From the NCBI GenBank assembly GCA_921293015.1, contig OV121081.1:63443022-63507021 (forward strand): DNA of 64,000 nt, given 5' to 3'. The notes beneath the pieces are model-generated. The model saw only the letters and a list, made by a program, of their open reading frames with translations. It had not been told where the DNA came from and searched no databases. The position numbers were made by a program, and so were the translations under genes. The stretch is from Phorcus lineatus (lineage: Eukaryota > Mollusca > Gastropoda > Trochida > Trochidae). The stretch's first letter is position 1, and every line of letters starts with the position of its first letter. Below are positions 1 to 30,773 of this stretch, piece by piece.

Positions 1-707
1 TCGCTGCAAGCCACAGCTACAGGATCTTCCAAAAAGTTGTCTCCCTTATGAGGCTGGTGCCGCCATATGAGGTCACCTTTCTGCGAGATACACGTTAGAG
101 AATGCATTGAGTGGTCAGACACCAGGATGTCTCCTAGTGGAGTCGAACACAGGAACGTTGGTGTCATGAACATCCTGTTGTCGTATTTGTCGTGCACGAA
201 GGATTTGAGAACATGGCCACTCATATCTATAATGTCTACCGACCCCGGCTCCTCCCTGTGGGTCCCCACAACCAAGCAGTGTCGGACCCTCGGTAAGGAT
301 GTAACTCCAATATACATCTTTCTTGTCTTGATGACGTCCGTTACATTCATATCTCTAACTGACAATATTTTAATTTCTCTCGAAAGTGGAAGTGTAACAG
401 CAAGGGAATCATTGTCAACTTTGCACAATCTGTAAGGCAAGCCTTCAACTGGTACCTCGCGATTTCTGGAGGGGGAGAAAAATTTAATGACTTTGTTAGT
501 GTAGTCCGCTACGACGAGTGTGTTCCCATTATGCCGTGTAATGATGGCGATATCCGTTGGGAAGGGAGACCACTCCTTGAGGCTGATTCTAGACGAGGAC
601 ACTCTAAGCAATGACCTGCGGGAAGATGAAGAACTCGACTCTGTGGAACGACGTCTGTAGGACAACGTGGTAACCTCGGAGCGCCTCTTAACCGCCTTGT
701 TTCCCAT
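1..707 (-). CDS. NHL-repeat (TRIM-type beta-propeller) protein, 3' truncated by window edge
   Basis: The minus strand is open from a Met codon at 707-705 to position 1, about 235 residues. It starts MGNKAVKRRS, has a basic Ser-rich stretch (SSSSSSRRSLLRVSSSS, about residues 20-40), then blade-like NHL repeats: LVVADYTNKVIKFF, an unnamed blade around MYIGVTSLPRVRHCLVVG, and GDILVSDHSMHSLTCISQKG. The alternation of L-V-V-A-D or I-L-V-S-D strands with a hydrophobic strand about ten residues later is typical of NHL propellers in TRIM2/3/71-like proteins, which are numerous in molluscs and bind RNA or protein partners. No RING or B-box is visible here; those could lie in an upstream exon if the true start is not the Met at 707. 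An in-frame stop lies just upstream (about 765), and an AG at about 735 could also serve as an acceptor. The gene continues beyond the left edge. Confidence 0.7.
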   Translation of the reverse strand, partial: MGNKAVKRRSEVTTLSYRRRSTESSSSSSRRSLLRVSSSRISLKEWSPFPTDIAIITRHNGNTLVVADYTNKVIKFFSPSRNREVPVEGLPYRLCKVDNDSLAVTLPLSREIKILSVRDMNVTDVIKTRKMYIGVTSLPRVRHCLVVGTHREEPGSVDIIDMSGHVLKSFVHDKYDNRMFMTPTFLCSTPLGDILVSDHSMHSLTCISQKGDLIWRHQPHKGDNFLEDPVAVACS

Positions 708-738
708 GTCACAACAACCGAACTTCCTTCCACTAACC

Positions 739-746
739 CTTATATA
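739..746 (-). promoter_or_regulatory. possible TATA box for the NHL-repeat gene
   Basis: TATATAAG on the minus strand begins about 38 bases upstream of the Met codon at 707. If used, it would give a very short 5' leader and make 707 the true start. It is only a motif match in AT-rich DNA. Confidence 0.25.
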
Positions 747-750
747 CAGG

Positions 751-3645
751 TTTCTTGTTGCTTGTCAGATTGCTTCACTGTTTCTAAAGCTCATTGCAGT
801 AATAGTCATTTATGATTTGACGCAAATGAAGCGTATTGGTAAGACGACACCGTTGCCAAAACAGAGAACAGGGAAGCCTTGGGTGGTAGGGTTTGCATGT
901 TGTCAGCAATGTGTTAATTCGACGTATAGGTCGTGACTGTCTCAATGCACAGATAATGACTGGCACTGTGCAGCCCCTTGTGTTTTATCAGCTAACCTAT
1001 GTATATCTATATATACCTACACACGTGTCTACTTCCTGATTGATATGGGCACCCGGCTTTGTTCATGTCAATATATACGTACACTAGATTCGATAAGTAC
1101 ATGAAGTAAAAGCTTAGAAAAAATTCCCGGTTCCTGGTTTACCTTCTTTGATATCGTTCTGCTTTCTGAGGTATACATATGGTCACATGGACAGAAAGGC
1201 CACTCACGAAACTTTCCTTTTAACGCCGTGTATCATTACAGGGCATTCTTGACATTCACCGTAAATCATATCACACTAAGTCGCTGCTGTCTGTTAATCA
1301 GTCCACACTATGATTAAAAAAATAATTGCGAGGGGCAAACGAGGTTATAAAAAAGTTTGTTTAGGGTTGGGTTGGGGGATAAGATGACTTTGTGTCTTCT
1401 ATTTACATATACTACTTTAGACGTTTCTTTGTGCGATTTATTAACCGTTGATCATTACAGGAATCTTAAATTAAATTCTGAAGTGTTCTCAAGCATGACT
1501 GAGAAGTCGTGGTGTCGTGTAGTCTCCAGTTCTGATCTCTCCCTGGTAGAACGATACGCATTGAGGAGAACGTGTGCTGGGCTTTACTGATATGTTTGTT
1601 TCGTGTTATCTTTATGTCACATGTTACCCTTTATAAGCGATAATATATCTCATAAGACAAAGAAACCATAAGTGTACACTTTTTATTTTGACTGTACAAA
1701 GGGTGAACCTACAGCTATACCTTCCCCATATATCGGCCACTGCTACTAATTTTAGTAAAATTAGTTAATAATCAGTTTACTAGAAATTATTAACTTTTTG
1801 GCTACATTCATTACTACTAAATTTTGCGTTTGCCTTAATGATAAAGATTTTTTCAGTGAAATCACAGCAACAACCATGGGTCACCCGCTGTAAAATAACA
1901 TCGCAACGATCATACGTTACCCGAAAAAATCATCCTAAACAATCTTAGTTCAAATGACACGGGTTTCACATTTCCATAAGAAAGACGACATCTTCCTAGA
2001 AACCACCGTTATCATGAAGCAACAACACTTCTTTATCACTATAGCCTTTGAACCCTTCTGATAACCTTTATGTCTGAACTGAAAAGTTTATGGATAGATA
2101 TTATTTCTTTAGCTGAGAAGACATAGGAGGCATGCCTGCCATCAAACCATATCCAAAGATAAGCAGTGCGTCATGCGTCGATCACATTTAAAGAATTTCT
2201 TCACCTCAACGTGTAGTACACAATACGAGGGGTATCCCAAAAGTAGTATGCCTCCCTTTGTTCTCTTTGTCGAATGTTTGAAACGTTTTCGTCACTATAA
2301 TCCTAATAGCCAGCAAAGAAACAGCATTGTTTTTACACATCCGTGATATATTTTTTCATTAGTATTGTCATCTTGACACACTTGGATATAATACTTGTGA
2401 AATTAGGTATAAAACGTTAATCATCTTTCGCTTGGACCTCTTATAAAATGGTATGCCTTACAGCACGTCAATGAAAACATATCATTAGAATCAATCACCA
2501 ATCACAGATTTGAATTCTTTGATTCCGATTTTGATGGGGTCTGTTATGAAGGGAAAACACTTTGTTTAGAAAAGCAATGTGTCCAGACGTTGAAGCTTGT
2601 ACGGTTTATGACATGAGAGCTGTGAGACCATTCAGTATCCATTGTGAACCTTTGGTCATCACGTTGAGAGAGTGAAGACAATACAATAAGTGAAGACCTA
2701 AAGGTACAGTCGTCTTCAAATGATAGATTGTGTCTCACAAAGAACTACAGGAGTGTTCCATAAATAAAACGCGACATAAATTAAGCTGTGTAAGAGTTTT
2801 AATTTTACTCTTAGTATCTTTCAACCTTCATGAACTTGCTTTTGTTTCATTTCAATATCACCATCACCACTTTGTTTGATTTCTTATATTGGTACCATCA
2901 AAATGTTTAAATTAGATATAGATACTACTATCTTATTATAATGCATGGGTATTAAAATGTATGAGGCAGGTATAAGTTCAATGCAATATATTGCACATGT
3001 TGATGCAAACAAACACGCAACTTATACATACATCTACCTATCCAAACATTTACCCCTAAGAAATTTGCTTTACATTGCTCCTGACGGAAAGGACAGTCAA
3101 ATCGTTATAACGAAAGGAGCTAGTCTGTCTTACGCAGAAGTCACAGTTGTCTCGAAACAATCGTAGTTTTAGAAACCCAAGATCTTATAGTTACACGGAT
3201 ACAACGTTATTATACACAATCGAAATAGTTAAAAAGATTCCATTCTTTTTGTGACCTAAATAGCATCTTCACGTGAATTCATAAAAGAAGACAAATCTTC
3301 CTTGGAAACGCTGTTATCATTAGATAACGTCCATCTCGACTCTCAACCTTTGAGCAGCGCCGATAACACACATTTCCCATATACAGCTCAACACCTAATT
3401 AGACAAAACTGTTGAAAGCATGTCGTTATCATACACACAAGCACGTGGCTGAAAGTCGTTGATTGTATACATACGTGCAGTTACGTTGATAAACACTTAT
3501 TTAAAAAAATACACACGTACATAGCTTCACGTTATATGTATAAACATCATATTAAAGTTATTATGTGAGGTGAACATTTATTCATGTCATACATAATCGA
3601 AATATCTTAATTCATGAGTGTGACTGTCACTGATTCATGTTTCAT
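751..3645. other. intergenic, AT-rich, no gene seen
   Basis: Short scattered open frames here have no recognisable domain and no supporting splice signals. The only structured item is a stretch near 2,223-2,260 (ATACGAGGGGTATCCCAAAA) that resembles the end of a mariner-type element. No transposase or matching second end was found. Confidence 0.5.
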
Positions 3646-4257
3646 TTGTGGGAAACGTCACACTTCACTTGTTACACTTCAACCAATCTCATTGTGGGAG
3701 ACGTCACACTTCACTTGTCACACTTCAACCAATCTCACTGTGGGAGACGTCACACTTCACTTGTTACACTTCAACCAATCTCATTGTGGGAGACGTCACA
3801 CTTCACATGTTACACTTCAACCAATCTCACTGTGGGAGACGTCACACTTCACTTGTTACACTTCAACCAATCTCACTGTGGGAGACGTCACACTTCACTT
3901 GGTTCACTTCAACCAATCTCACTGTAGGAGACGCTACACTTCACTTGTTACACTTCAACCAATCTCACTGTAGGAGATGTCACACTTCACTTGTTACACT
4001 TCAACCAATCTCAATGTAGGAGACGCCACACTTCACTTGTTACACTTCAACCAATCTCACTGTAGGAGACGCCCCACTTCACTTGTTACACTTCAACCAA
4101 TCTCACTTTAGGAGATGTCACACATCACTTGTTACACTTCAACCAATCTCAATGTAGGAGACGCCACACTTCACATGTTACACTTCAATCAATCTCATTG
4201 TGGGAGACGTCACACTTCACTTGTTACACTTCAACCAATCTCACTGTAGGAGATGTC
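3646..4257. repeat. 46-bp minisatellite, about 13 copies
   Basis: A 46-base unit containing GGGAGACGTCACACTTCACT repeats head to tail. Copies differ by a few substitutions (GTGGG or GTAGG, GACGT or GATGT), with more divergence on the right. Each unit carries ACGTCA, a CRE/ATF-like half site. The open frames across it (three overlapping frames all open) are a consequence of the repeat and are not treated as genes. Confidence 0.95.
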
Positions 4258-4261
4258 TTTC

Positions 4262-4489
4262 GAGATCTCATTGAATAACTCGTACCTCGCTGCGTTCTGA
4301 TCTAAGTACTGTTCCAATAGGGTTGTTACAGATGGCCTTTGCCCTCCAGCCAATCACCGAAGAGGCTAGAAAGCCATAGATTTGATTCTCAAGCACAGAT
4401 GGGACCCCTGTGAGACAATATGGAGATCAGAGACGCATCAAGGTAATTCAGGTAAGCGTGATGGTGTCTATTCGATATCAATGAGATTG
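4262..4489. mobile_element. foldback/MITE-like element, same family as 6,147-6,250
   Basis: The left end (ATCTCATTGAATAACTCGTA, then CCTCGCTGCG) and the inverted right end (CAATCTCATTGATATCGAA on the minus strand) match the terminal repeats of the 104-bp element at 6,147-6,250. The interior (CCAGCCAATCACCGAAGAGG) matches the copy at 33.7 kb. A clean target duplication is not visible. It sits directly against the end of the 46-bp minisatellite. Confidence 0.55.
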
Positions 4490-4596
4490 CTCTCGAACAA
4501 CGCAGATCCTGTAACTACTGTAAATGCTAATTTGTTATACGTTACAAAAGTGAAAGAACACGGTGCAAACGACTAAAGTGACCAGGAGTTATTAAT

Positions 4597-4830
4597 ACGT
4601 CACCGCTACGTTAAGGGTGGACACCCTCACTGAAGTTACATACACGTCAACGCTACGTTTAGGGTGGACACCCTCACTGAAGTTACATACACGTCACAGC
4701 TACGTTTAGGGTGGACACCTCACTGAATTTACATACACGTCAACGCTACGTTTAGGGTGGACACCATCACTGAAGTTACATACACGACACCGCTACATTA
4801 AGGGTGGACACCCTCACTGAAGTTACGTGA
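4597..4830. repeat. 47-bp minisatellite, five copies
   Basis: Five tandem units with core CTACGTTTAGGGTGGACACC and the phrase CTCACTGAAGTTACATACAC. Period is 47 bases (ACGTCA starts at 4,597 and 4,644). Unrelated in sequence to the neighbouring 46-bp array. Confidence 0.92.
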
Positions 4831-4839
4831 ACGATTTAC

Positions 4840-6137
4840 AATAACAAGCAAACTGTATAAAAAAACGAGAGGTTATAAACTTCAGTCAAAGCGAGACGAA
4901 TCAGCCTTCCCATAGGTATCTTAAACGGATGCATTGTATCCTGCCTACAGCTACAGATAAGCGAATGTGAGGAAAACCCTGCTGAAACTGTTCGTGTCTA
5001 CTTATACGACAAGATAATGCATCTACTAGACATGGATTTATTACCTACATGTATATCTAATCACGTCATGTCCCCCTCTCCTTCTCTCTTATACAGGAGG
5101 GGAGTGCACAATGTCAATCTTAAAAAGTTAACTGCGACGTCATACGTCCTCAAACCTTCCATTGTCGTATATATTTAACTAAATAACAGAGATTTGGTAC
5201 CTTTCCTTTACAGAGAAACCTTCGTTGAAAAGAACTTATGATTAGTTTCAATCTCCTACGTGGGTAACGTGGAGCCAGCAAACCACAAGGGTATTATATT
5301 TTCATATGAATTGCAGGAAATAATCATTTTTCCCCAGAAAAAGTATATGCTCAAATCAGATCATAGTGATTATGTAGAGCGGTCATAACGAGTATGTATT
5401 TTCAAGTATAATAGAAAGAGAAAGAAAGAAACTGTCGAAATGATATCGTTGTTAAAGAAGACGGCCCCAGACAGAAGCATCTGGTGTTTGCTCCTTCTTT
5501 AATCTATACTCATACTTCTAACCGTCATTTGGAGAATGAATGACATTTCTAGGGAAATTAAAGTTTCTTATTCTGACGTTTGGATATTGAGTCTAATGTC
5601 GATGTCAATGACACACATCTACATAATCTGTGGACGTCCCTCGAACAGTATAAAATAGAAAATTACATATCTTCACATAATGATAATCTTTATATGTATT
5701 CTTCCTCTGAACAGCCAAACGTTCCACTCACCTATTTCAGACTGACGTAGTATTATAAGCCTTATTTTGATTCGTGTACCTTTCCAAGGCAGTAATTAGA
5801 TAAAATGATGGATTTCGTTAAAGGCACTTTTGTGCTTTCTTTGGTTCATATTTCCCCAATGAAATATCAGTTTAAGCAAAATATATCATCGTCAGAGGGT
5901 AAAAGATCTCATTAATCAACCGACTCTCCGTAGTCGTACAAGATGGTGCTACGTGTCGAGCAAAACATCCATGCGTGAACACTGGAAAAGCTGGAATATT
6001 TGTACCCATTCCTTTCTCTTGAAATTTAAAAAAAATCATAATTCGAGGTATGGAAACGGATTGGAAGAGCTTAACCAAACCTGGAACGTACGTGCCTTTG
6101 GCAACATTCGATATCATCAGTCTTCCTGAGATCCCGT
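4840..6137. other. intergenic, no gene seen
   Basis: AT-rich sequence downstream of the IgGFc/EGF gene. No domain-bearing frame, RNA gene or repeat was recognised. A canonical AATAAA for the minus-strand gene was not found here. Confidence 0.4.
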
Positions 6138-6146
6138 TATTTCCCT

Positions 6147-6250
6147 CTATCTCATTGAAATCAGCTCGATACGTCTCCCTCGTACCTCGCTGCGTTTCTT
6201 GAACATCAGCCAGGTACGAGGGACAAGTTTCGATGATTTCAATGAGATTG
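6147..6250. mobile_element. 104-bp foldback MITE with 9-bp target duplication
   Basis: The ends are CTATCTCATTGAAATC and, inverted, CAATCTCATTGAAATC. The arms continue imperfectly toward the centre (CCCTCGTACCTCGCTG against CCCTCGTACCTGGCTG), so nearly the whole element folds back. It is flanked by the direct repeat TATTTCCCT at 6,138-6,146 and 6,251-6,259. A 9-bp duplication fits Mutator-like elements best, but no transposase was seen. It lies about 150 bases past the stop codon of the EGF gene, so it may be in its 3' UTR. Confidence 0.75.
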
Positions 6251-6398
6251 TATTTCCCTAGAATGTACTACAGTGCCTGTAAATAACATTGTACCGTTCC
6301 ATCCGTAGTGCGCACATCTCACATTGAGAGATGTTTCCTGAGGACGCAAGTTTCTCACTCTACACTTGTACAACAGGTCACTCAGTGAGAAACGGTAT

Positions 6399-24807
<18,409 letters not shown>

Positions 24808-24925
24808 GAGTTATTTATAGGAGCGGAAGCAGCGATTATCATAAGCGTTTATAGTGGTGCATTTAGCTGTTTATTGATGTCATTCATAATACAGTTTCTT
24901 TGATGATGATGTTTGTCTCTTTAGA

Positions 24926-25190
24926 GTAAAAATCCCGCCAGGGGCTCGACAACTTTGTCTGCAGTAGATAACTGTTCTACACGCAGTCAGGTTCGGGTGC
25001 AATGCTACACTGAATTTCAGCGCACTTGCCACCCATGGTAAGCTAGTTCCAGCCGATGCTCGCAGGTTTCACCGCAATGCATAGCTACAATGGTGTTGCG
25101 GGCTTTCTCCCTGCAATAATACTGGCAGCCGCGATATAATTGAAATAATCTTGAAAGCGGCGTTAAACACCAACTCACCTCACCTCTTTA
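24926..25190 (+). mobile_element. tRNA-derived SINE, head-truncated copy
   Basis: It shares the body TGCAATGCTACACTGAATTT, the phrase TGGTGTTGCGGG and the tail AAGCGGCGTTAAACACCAAC/TCACCTCACCT with the fuller copy at 25,938. The tRNA-like head is reduced to the end of the B box region (AATCCCGCCAGGGG). Confidence 0.75.
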
Positions 25191-25937
25191 GAGTAAAAGT
25201 GACGCAGATTATGTTTGATTTTCTTTATATGTGCCCTAAATAAGAACACAAAATACCATATGTTTCTAGTTTGGTTCGCTTCGCCTCATTAAATTTTTAT
25301 ACACCTGTAAATGCAAAACTTATGGTATATTTTATGTTGTCAATGACAATCGAAAAACAACTCACAACTCATCCCTTTTACATGATTATTATTGAAATGG
25401 CAAGTCTAACATTAGCGACCAATATTTGTCAGTTTGTCTTGCTTTTAAATTTACCAAAAAGTTTGTTCGAGTCATTAACGCGCGCCATTGTTCGGTTTTC
25501 CATCACAAATCATGACCACATCCTCTTTATTTTGACTACGCTAAAGACTAAAATCGAAGCTTGTTATTTTCAGAATCAATCGCTACCTTTCGATGAAATA
25601 AAACAATTTGTGAAGTGTGACATATTCGATTCCATCAACAAACTCTGTCCCCCATTAAGTCTGCATACAATCTCAATGAAACAGATGAACATATTACCGC
25701 GTTTCTGGGCTGAAACTGTTCCAAGGCAATCAAGAAGAAGTGAATAGGCACATAATGAAATAAAAAAGCGGACCTTTGATTATTTGAATTTATCGCAAAT
25801 TAAAGATCATGCAGATTCGGAGTTACCCCTGACCAGTTCTTCCAACAATTCAAAATGTAAACCATTCCATATCTGCCATATTTGTAATATCCGAATACTC
25901 GATCGATATCTGAAATTGGACTCTATTCATACCCGCT
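25191..25937. other. intergenic between two SINEs, unassigned open frame
   Basis: A 158-codon plus-strand frame (25,271-25,747) begins at a GTT/ATG-poor stretch and has no recognisable domain, signal or splice signals. It is left uncalled. Confidence 0.3.
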
Positions 25938-26224
25938 CCTAGCCGCCCCGGAGTGGTCAGCGCGTTCGGCTTCGGATCAGGAGGTCTTTGGTTCGAATCC
26001 CGACAGGGGATAGGCAACTTTGTCTGTTCGCAATAAGGTTTGAGTGCAATGCTACACTGAATTTCAACGCAGTACCACCCATGGTTCGCTAGTTCCAACC
26101 GAAACTAGCATGTTTCATCGCAATGAATAGCCGCAATGGTGTTGCGGGGTTTCTCCATGCAATAGTGCAATGCGATATAGTAAAATACTCCTGAAAGCGG
26201 CGTTAAACCCCAATTCACCTCACC
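25938..26224 (+). mobile_element. tRNA-derived SINE, complete head
   Basis: The head has an A-box-like GGAGTGGTCAGCGCG and a perfect B box GGTTCGAATCC (25,990-26,000), as in polymerase III promoters. The body and the tail ending GGCGTTAAACCCCAATTCAC match the copy at 24,926. Both copies point the same way and lie 0.75 kb apart. Confidence 0.82.
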
Positions 26225-29200
26225 TTCCCGCCCTTAACTCTGAAACTCGACTCTCTGCGACAACACTCTTCTGTTACATGTACGTTTTAAATGAAATATG
26301 AAGCAAGTAAAGACGTGTTCAGAAAATGGTGTGATAAGCATTTTTCAGTTGATGTGACGCGGAAGATACAGAAACTGCCACTGTCGTAGCATGAATTAGT
26401 TGTATAACAAAAACAATTTCCACCTCAACGAATACAATTATTGACTGACTAGCAAATGTTTAGGTTTGTTAAGGATGAGAAATTAGGATACAATGTAGCG
26501 TTAGAATAGACCATCAAATCAAATTTCAATATGGCGACTTGACCCATTTCAAAATCGAACTAAAGGAGGATGTAAGGTGATTTTATACCAACCCAGATCA
26601 CAGACGTGGCGACGTGTAAATCCAAATGTTTCAGCATCATGAAGACTGGAGGTGGCAATTCATTTCAAAAGTGGTGTTATTTGTTAGCTCGGTTCTATTT
26701 CCAGAACTGAAGAAGCAAGTGGATAGAATTAATAATTCATTTTAAGAAAATGTATCATATATCTCATAATCATGAAAATCAATACCACGAAAGGTCGGAG
26801 GGTGAATTCTAAGTGGTTTGATTATATCATTTTACATTGAACAAGCATTGATACGGCGTAAAGTTAGTTGGCATCCTAATTTATTCGCATAAAAATGGAA
26901 ATCTTAGATGGAAGAATTTGCTCCCCCTAACCTCTTACCCCACTTGATATTTTTTTATAAAGTGACTACAAAAACATTAGACCTCCAACCTCCCCCGACT
27001 CCTTTGTTGGCCAACGGTCGTAAGATTTGTTACAAAACATAGTGTACAGAATAAAAGTATTTGCAAGTGTGGAATGTTTAAATTCAGAATTCGTTATTGA
27101 ATTGTTTGATTTACCTGAACAGACGATTAATTAGTAGACAAAAGAAGTGATTCATATCCTTCCCTGTATCTATTCATAATTTATACCAAAACCTTAACAG
27201 CTATGGCATTAGATAATTAAAAAGAGTATTTATCTTTCAATCGTTATTTTTTTTACCTATATCTGTAAATAATGTCATGAAAACCGACATTCCTGTATTT
27301 AATCTGCTGAATCTGATCAAACTCTTGTCATTCAGTGGTCATTCCGAAAAGACATGATTTGCTCTACATTTCTATCATTTTCCTTCAGCCTTTACATCGT
27401 CAAGACGCTAATCAATTACTCCCCAACAGGGAATAAAAGTCTATATGTGTTATGATTAATTAATGGTTAACTCATAGAGCCTAATCACTCAGCCTCCTTG
27501 CGACAACATCACTCGGGAACATTCGATCACACCTCTAGTATACATTATATATATTATTCTATTCTATCTAAAATTCCTCTGTCTTAAGGGTCGCGTTGCT
27601 ATTAAGATAGATATTAACATCTAAGTTGATAACCGAAGCGTGACCAGTCCATAATCCGTTTCTTAATAATTATGATTAACAGACCATACGGGAAAATACC
27701 AGTTCTACGTATTTACAAAGCTGAGTAATCAAACATTCTATCGTACATTCGGCGACTAATCCGGTTCTTGGATCGGATCCCTAGTGGTGCTAGTGGTGCT
27801 TAGAATTTATCAGCAATAACAAATTTGGATTTTTTATGTCTGTGAAATGAAAATTGTCGGACAGTGTCAATATTTATGAAAGGAAATACGAATAAAGAAG
27901 AGTCAGTTTTATAACTCTTATCTAGGGATTCTAACAGTCTCAGTTTCATTCAATGCTTCCGTTTGGTAAATACAGTGTAGAGCTCAGCAACCCTACTGGA
28001 GAGTACAGGAATTGAAGGACGGTCCATTTATTATTAACAATTGTGTTGAATACAATGCTAGGTTAATAAAATACTCCTCACACCTAGACGCAACTATGCT
28101 TATTTTGGTAAATCTGCTGTTGAAACGGACATGAGTACATGCTGGTTTGAGATTGTCAATACTTAACTAGCTTCATGTAAGGGCCCTATCATTAATATAT
28201 ACATGACTATGTATGACCTATATCGAAACCTACACAGAGTAACAATGTGTGGTACAAATAATAACCACTAAGTATGTACAAATAGGGGTTTTAGACCAAC
28301 GCAGGCCAAAATGTATTTTCTCATTAACCTTACACAAAAACCCTTAATTATACCAACTCCATTGTATATGCAAAGTATTACAACGCTATGAAAAATAGTT
28401 TTGTTAAATTAATGATCATGTTACGTCAAAAGAACAACCATGTTACGTACAAAGAATAACCTTTTCATGTACAAATGACATGTTACGCAAAACATACTAT
28501 CAATATTATGTAAAAAGAATAACAATATTACTACAAAGAATAACAATATTACTACAAAGAATAATTTTACTACTAAGAAAGATAATGTTACCTACAAACA
28601 AACAAACGATAACAATGTTACGCATATAGAATCATTATGGTATGTAGTGTATGTGAACAGCTCCTCTGTTTTGTTAAGAGGATGACCTTTAAATTTGTTT
28701 TGTTAAGAGGATGACCTTTAAATTTGTTTGTTTTCAGCCTATCTACCATTAAAACCTTTCTTCCAAAGTATCATATAAAACTGAGTTAAGTGTATAATTA
28801 ATTTTATTTTTTGCTGTTTCCTGTTATGTTTTCAAAATATCTTATGATTGCATGCTTTCCTGTTTCTCACTTGAACAAAATTAATAAAACTGACGAAGAA
28901 TGGTTAGTTAATCCGAGATCACTGGAATGCAGTTTATTAAATTTTACTTGTATGTATATAGATATGGTCTGAGTCTACATTCTTTATTTATTCTCGAGAA
29001 CCAGTCACGTAAGTAACAAGATTCATAGTTGAGGCACCTTGGCCAATTGGGAATATTAATCGTAGAATATGGACTCGGAGAGTCCTAGAAAGATTAAACA
29101 ATATATGCAAACGTTCACCACTTAAGAGTATTGAAATCATATTTACTAACTTTGGTTCCTTCTTTGGGCTGCAGGTACCAGGCCAAAAATGATTATTTCA

Positions 29201-30387
29201 ACTTCCTTTCAAGAACCAAAATATCAAGAAGCTAAATTATGGATGGCAGACTCCTTAACGAAAGATAATTATCAATAATAGATAATATCATTCTACATTC
29301 CACCACGTACACCACGACCTAAGAAACAATTAAACTTTTTCTCCTTAACAACAAAAAGCATGTTATATTATGTTTTAAGAATCCATTGTTCTTGCAGATT
29401 ATGAATTTCAAAATGATAGTTCTTAGATACTAAAAGCCATAAGCATCACATTCTTGAAACAATTTTGTTCTTCAGGCACAGAAAGCTGAAATCTTATGTG
29501 TATAAGACTCCTGGACATATGGAGATTAACGATAGATTCGTCAACTCTTTATCCCCCCTAAGTGCCTAGTTAACCAAATCTTAAAACCTATGTTGGTCTA
29601 ACGGGGTAGTTTCGGCCGTGTGGCAAGCGTGTCTACATGCGATCACACTTTAAGTTTTTCATGTTCCAACATTTTGGTAACTCGAGATTGTCACGCGATA
29701 TGTGTAGCTAATCCAGGAGCAGGGGTAAGTTCGGCCCTCCATATGCATATACTAGATAACCTATAAGGAGTCTAAAATCTACTTCACTGTGAGTTAGAGT
29801 ATTGATCATCTAGCCGCATGAACAAACATGACGAACGAGCAACATATTTTGTAGATTTGTTACCACTGGACCCCTTATATGGGCTCTTTATCGCCAAGAA
29901 AGTCCTTAGTGAGGAAAATCAACACGTTTTGACAAAATTGGTTTCATAAGGTGTAAAATGATGACCTTTTTACCAATTTTCGTTTTTCAAGAACAAGAGG
30001 CCATACTTGGATAACTGGACTCACTTATTACTGTATCTAGACAATTCATTTAATACTATTGATTAAAATTGATGAGCTACATATCCATCGGCCCTTTTTA
30101 AAATCACATTTACCGTCAAAGAAGTGTCCGTGTCTAGATGTTGTTATCGTGTAACCACGTCACCCTTGTTATCTCTGCATCTTGTAGTAACGATCAGTAG
30201 ACACAACAAACGGACTTCATTACGTATTTTGTAAAGGCTGCTAGAAAACTGGTATGTTCTAAACTTGAGAATCATCTGAGAACGAACTGTTAAAATATTA
30301 AAAGAATACAGGGGCCGTTTAAACACTCTCAATGATGTTTGATGATGATTCATATTCTGCACACAAACACGACAAACGCGTAACACA

Positions 30388-30462
30388 ATTACCTATCAAC
30401 ATTACCTATCATCATTACCTATCAACATTACCTATCAACATTACCTATCAACATTACCTATT
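30388..30462. repeat. 13-bp tandem repeat, about six copies
   Basis: Unit ACCTATCAACATT, about six copies with one variant. Confidence 0.9.
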
Positions 30463-30642
30463 GCTACCATCAGCTAACCGCCACGGGTAACTGATCCCGC
30501 TTTTTTCCCACAGCATCTGCTCTAAGAAATATACCCGATCATGCATGGTAATTGGTTACTAATAAAGGCCATATAGGTCATTATATTTATTTACATGCAC
30601 TATCTTGTACCTATATATTTACAGTAACAAACTATAGACAAT

Positions 30643-30773
30643 TATTATATTATATTATATTATATTATATTATCTAATATTATATTATATTATATTATAT
30701 TATATTATATTATATTATATTATATTATATTATATTATATTATATTATATTATATTATATTATATTATATTAT
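30643..30773. repeat. (ATATT)n pentanucleotide microsatellite
   Basis: About 26 TATAT/ATATT units with one interruption (TCTAATATT), 0.4 kb upstream of the PAN-sushi gene. Confidence 0.95.

Noticed and set aside
66..435. 122-codon plus-strand frame at the left edge
   Set aside because: It is the antisense of the NHL-repeat exon, whose minus-strand frame has propeller motifs and continues further.
2223..2290. Mariner-like terminus (ATACGAGGGGTATCCCAAAA)
   Set aside because: Only one end was seen and no transposase nearby; too little to call as an element.
3614..4019. Three overlapping 96-123-codon frames, plus strand
   Set aside because: All come from the 46-bp tandem repeat, read in three frames.
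25271..25747. 158-codon plus-strand frame
   Set aside because: No domain, signal peptide, codon bias or splice context recognised; between two SINEs in gene-poor DNA.
25940..26010. Possible tRNA gene, plus strand
   Set aside because: Good B box, but the A-box region lacks the expected bases between the acceptor and D arms, and a repeat body shared with 24.9 kb follows. It is a SINE head.
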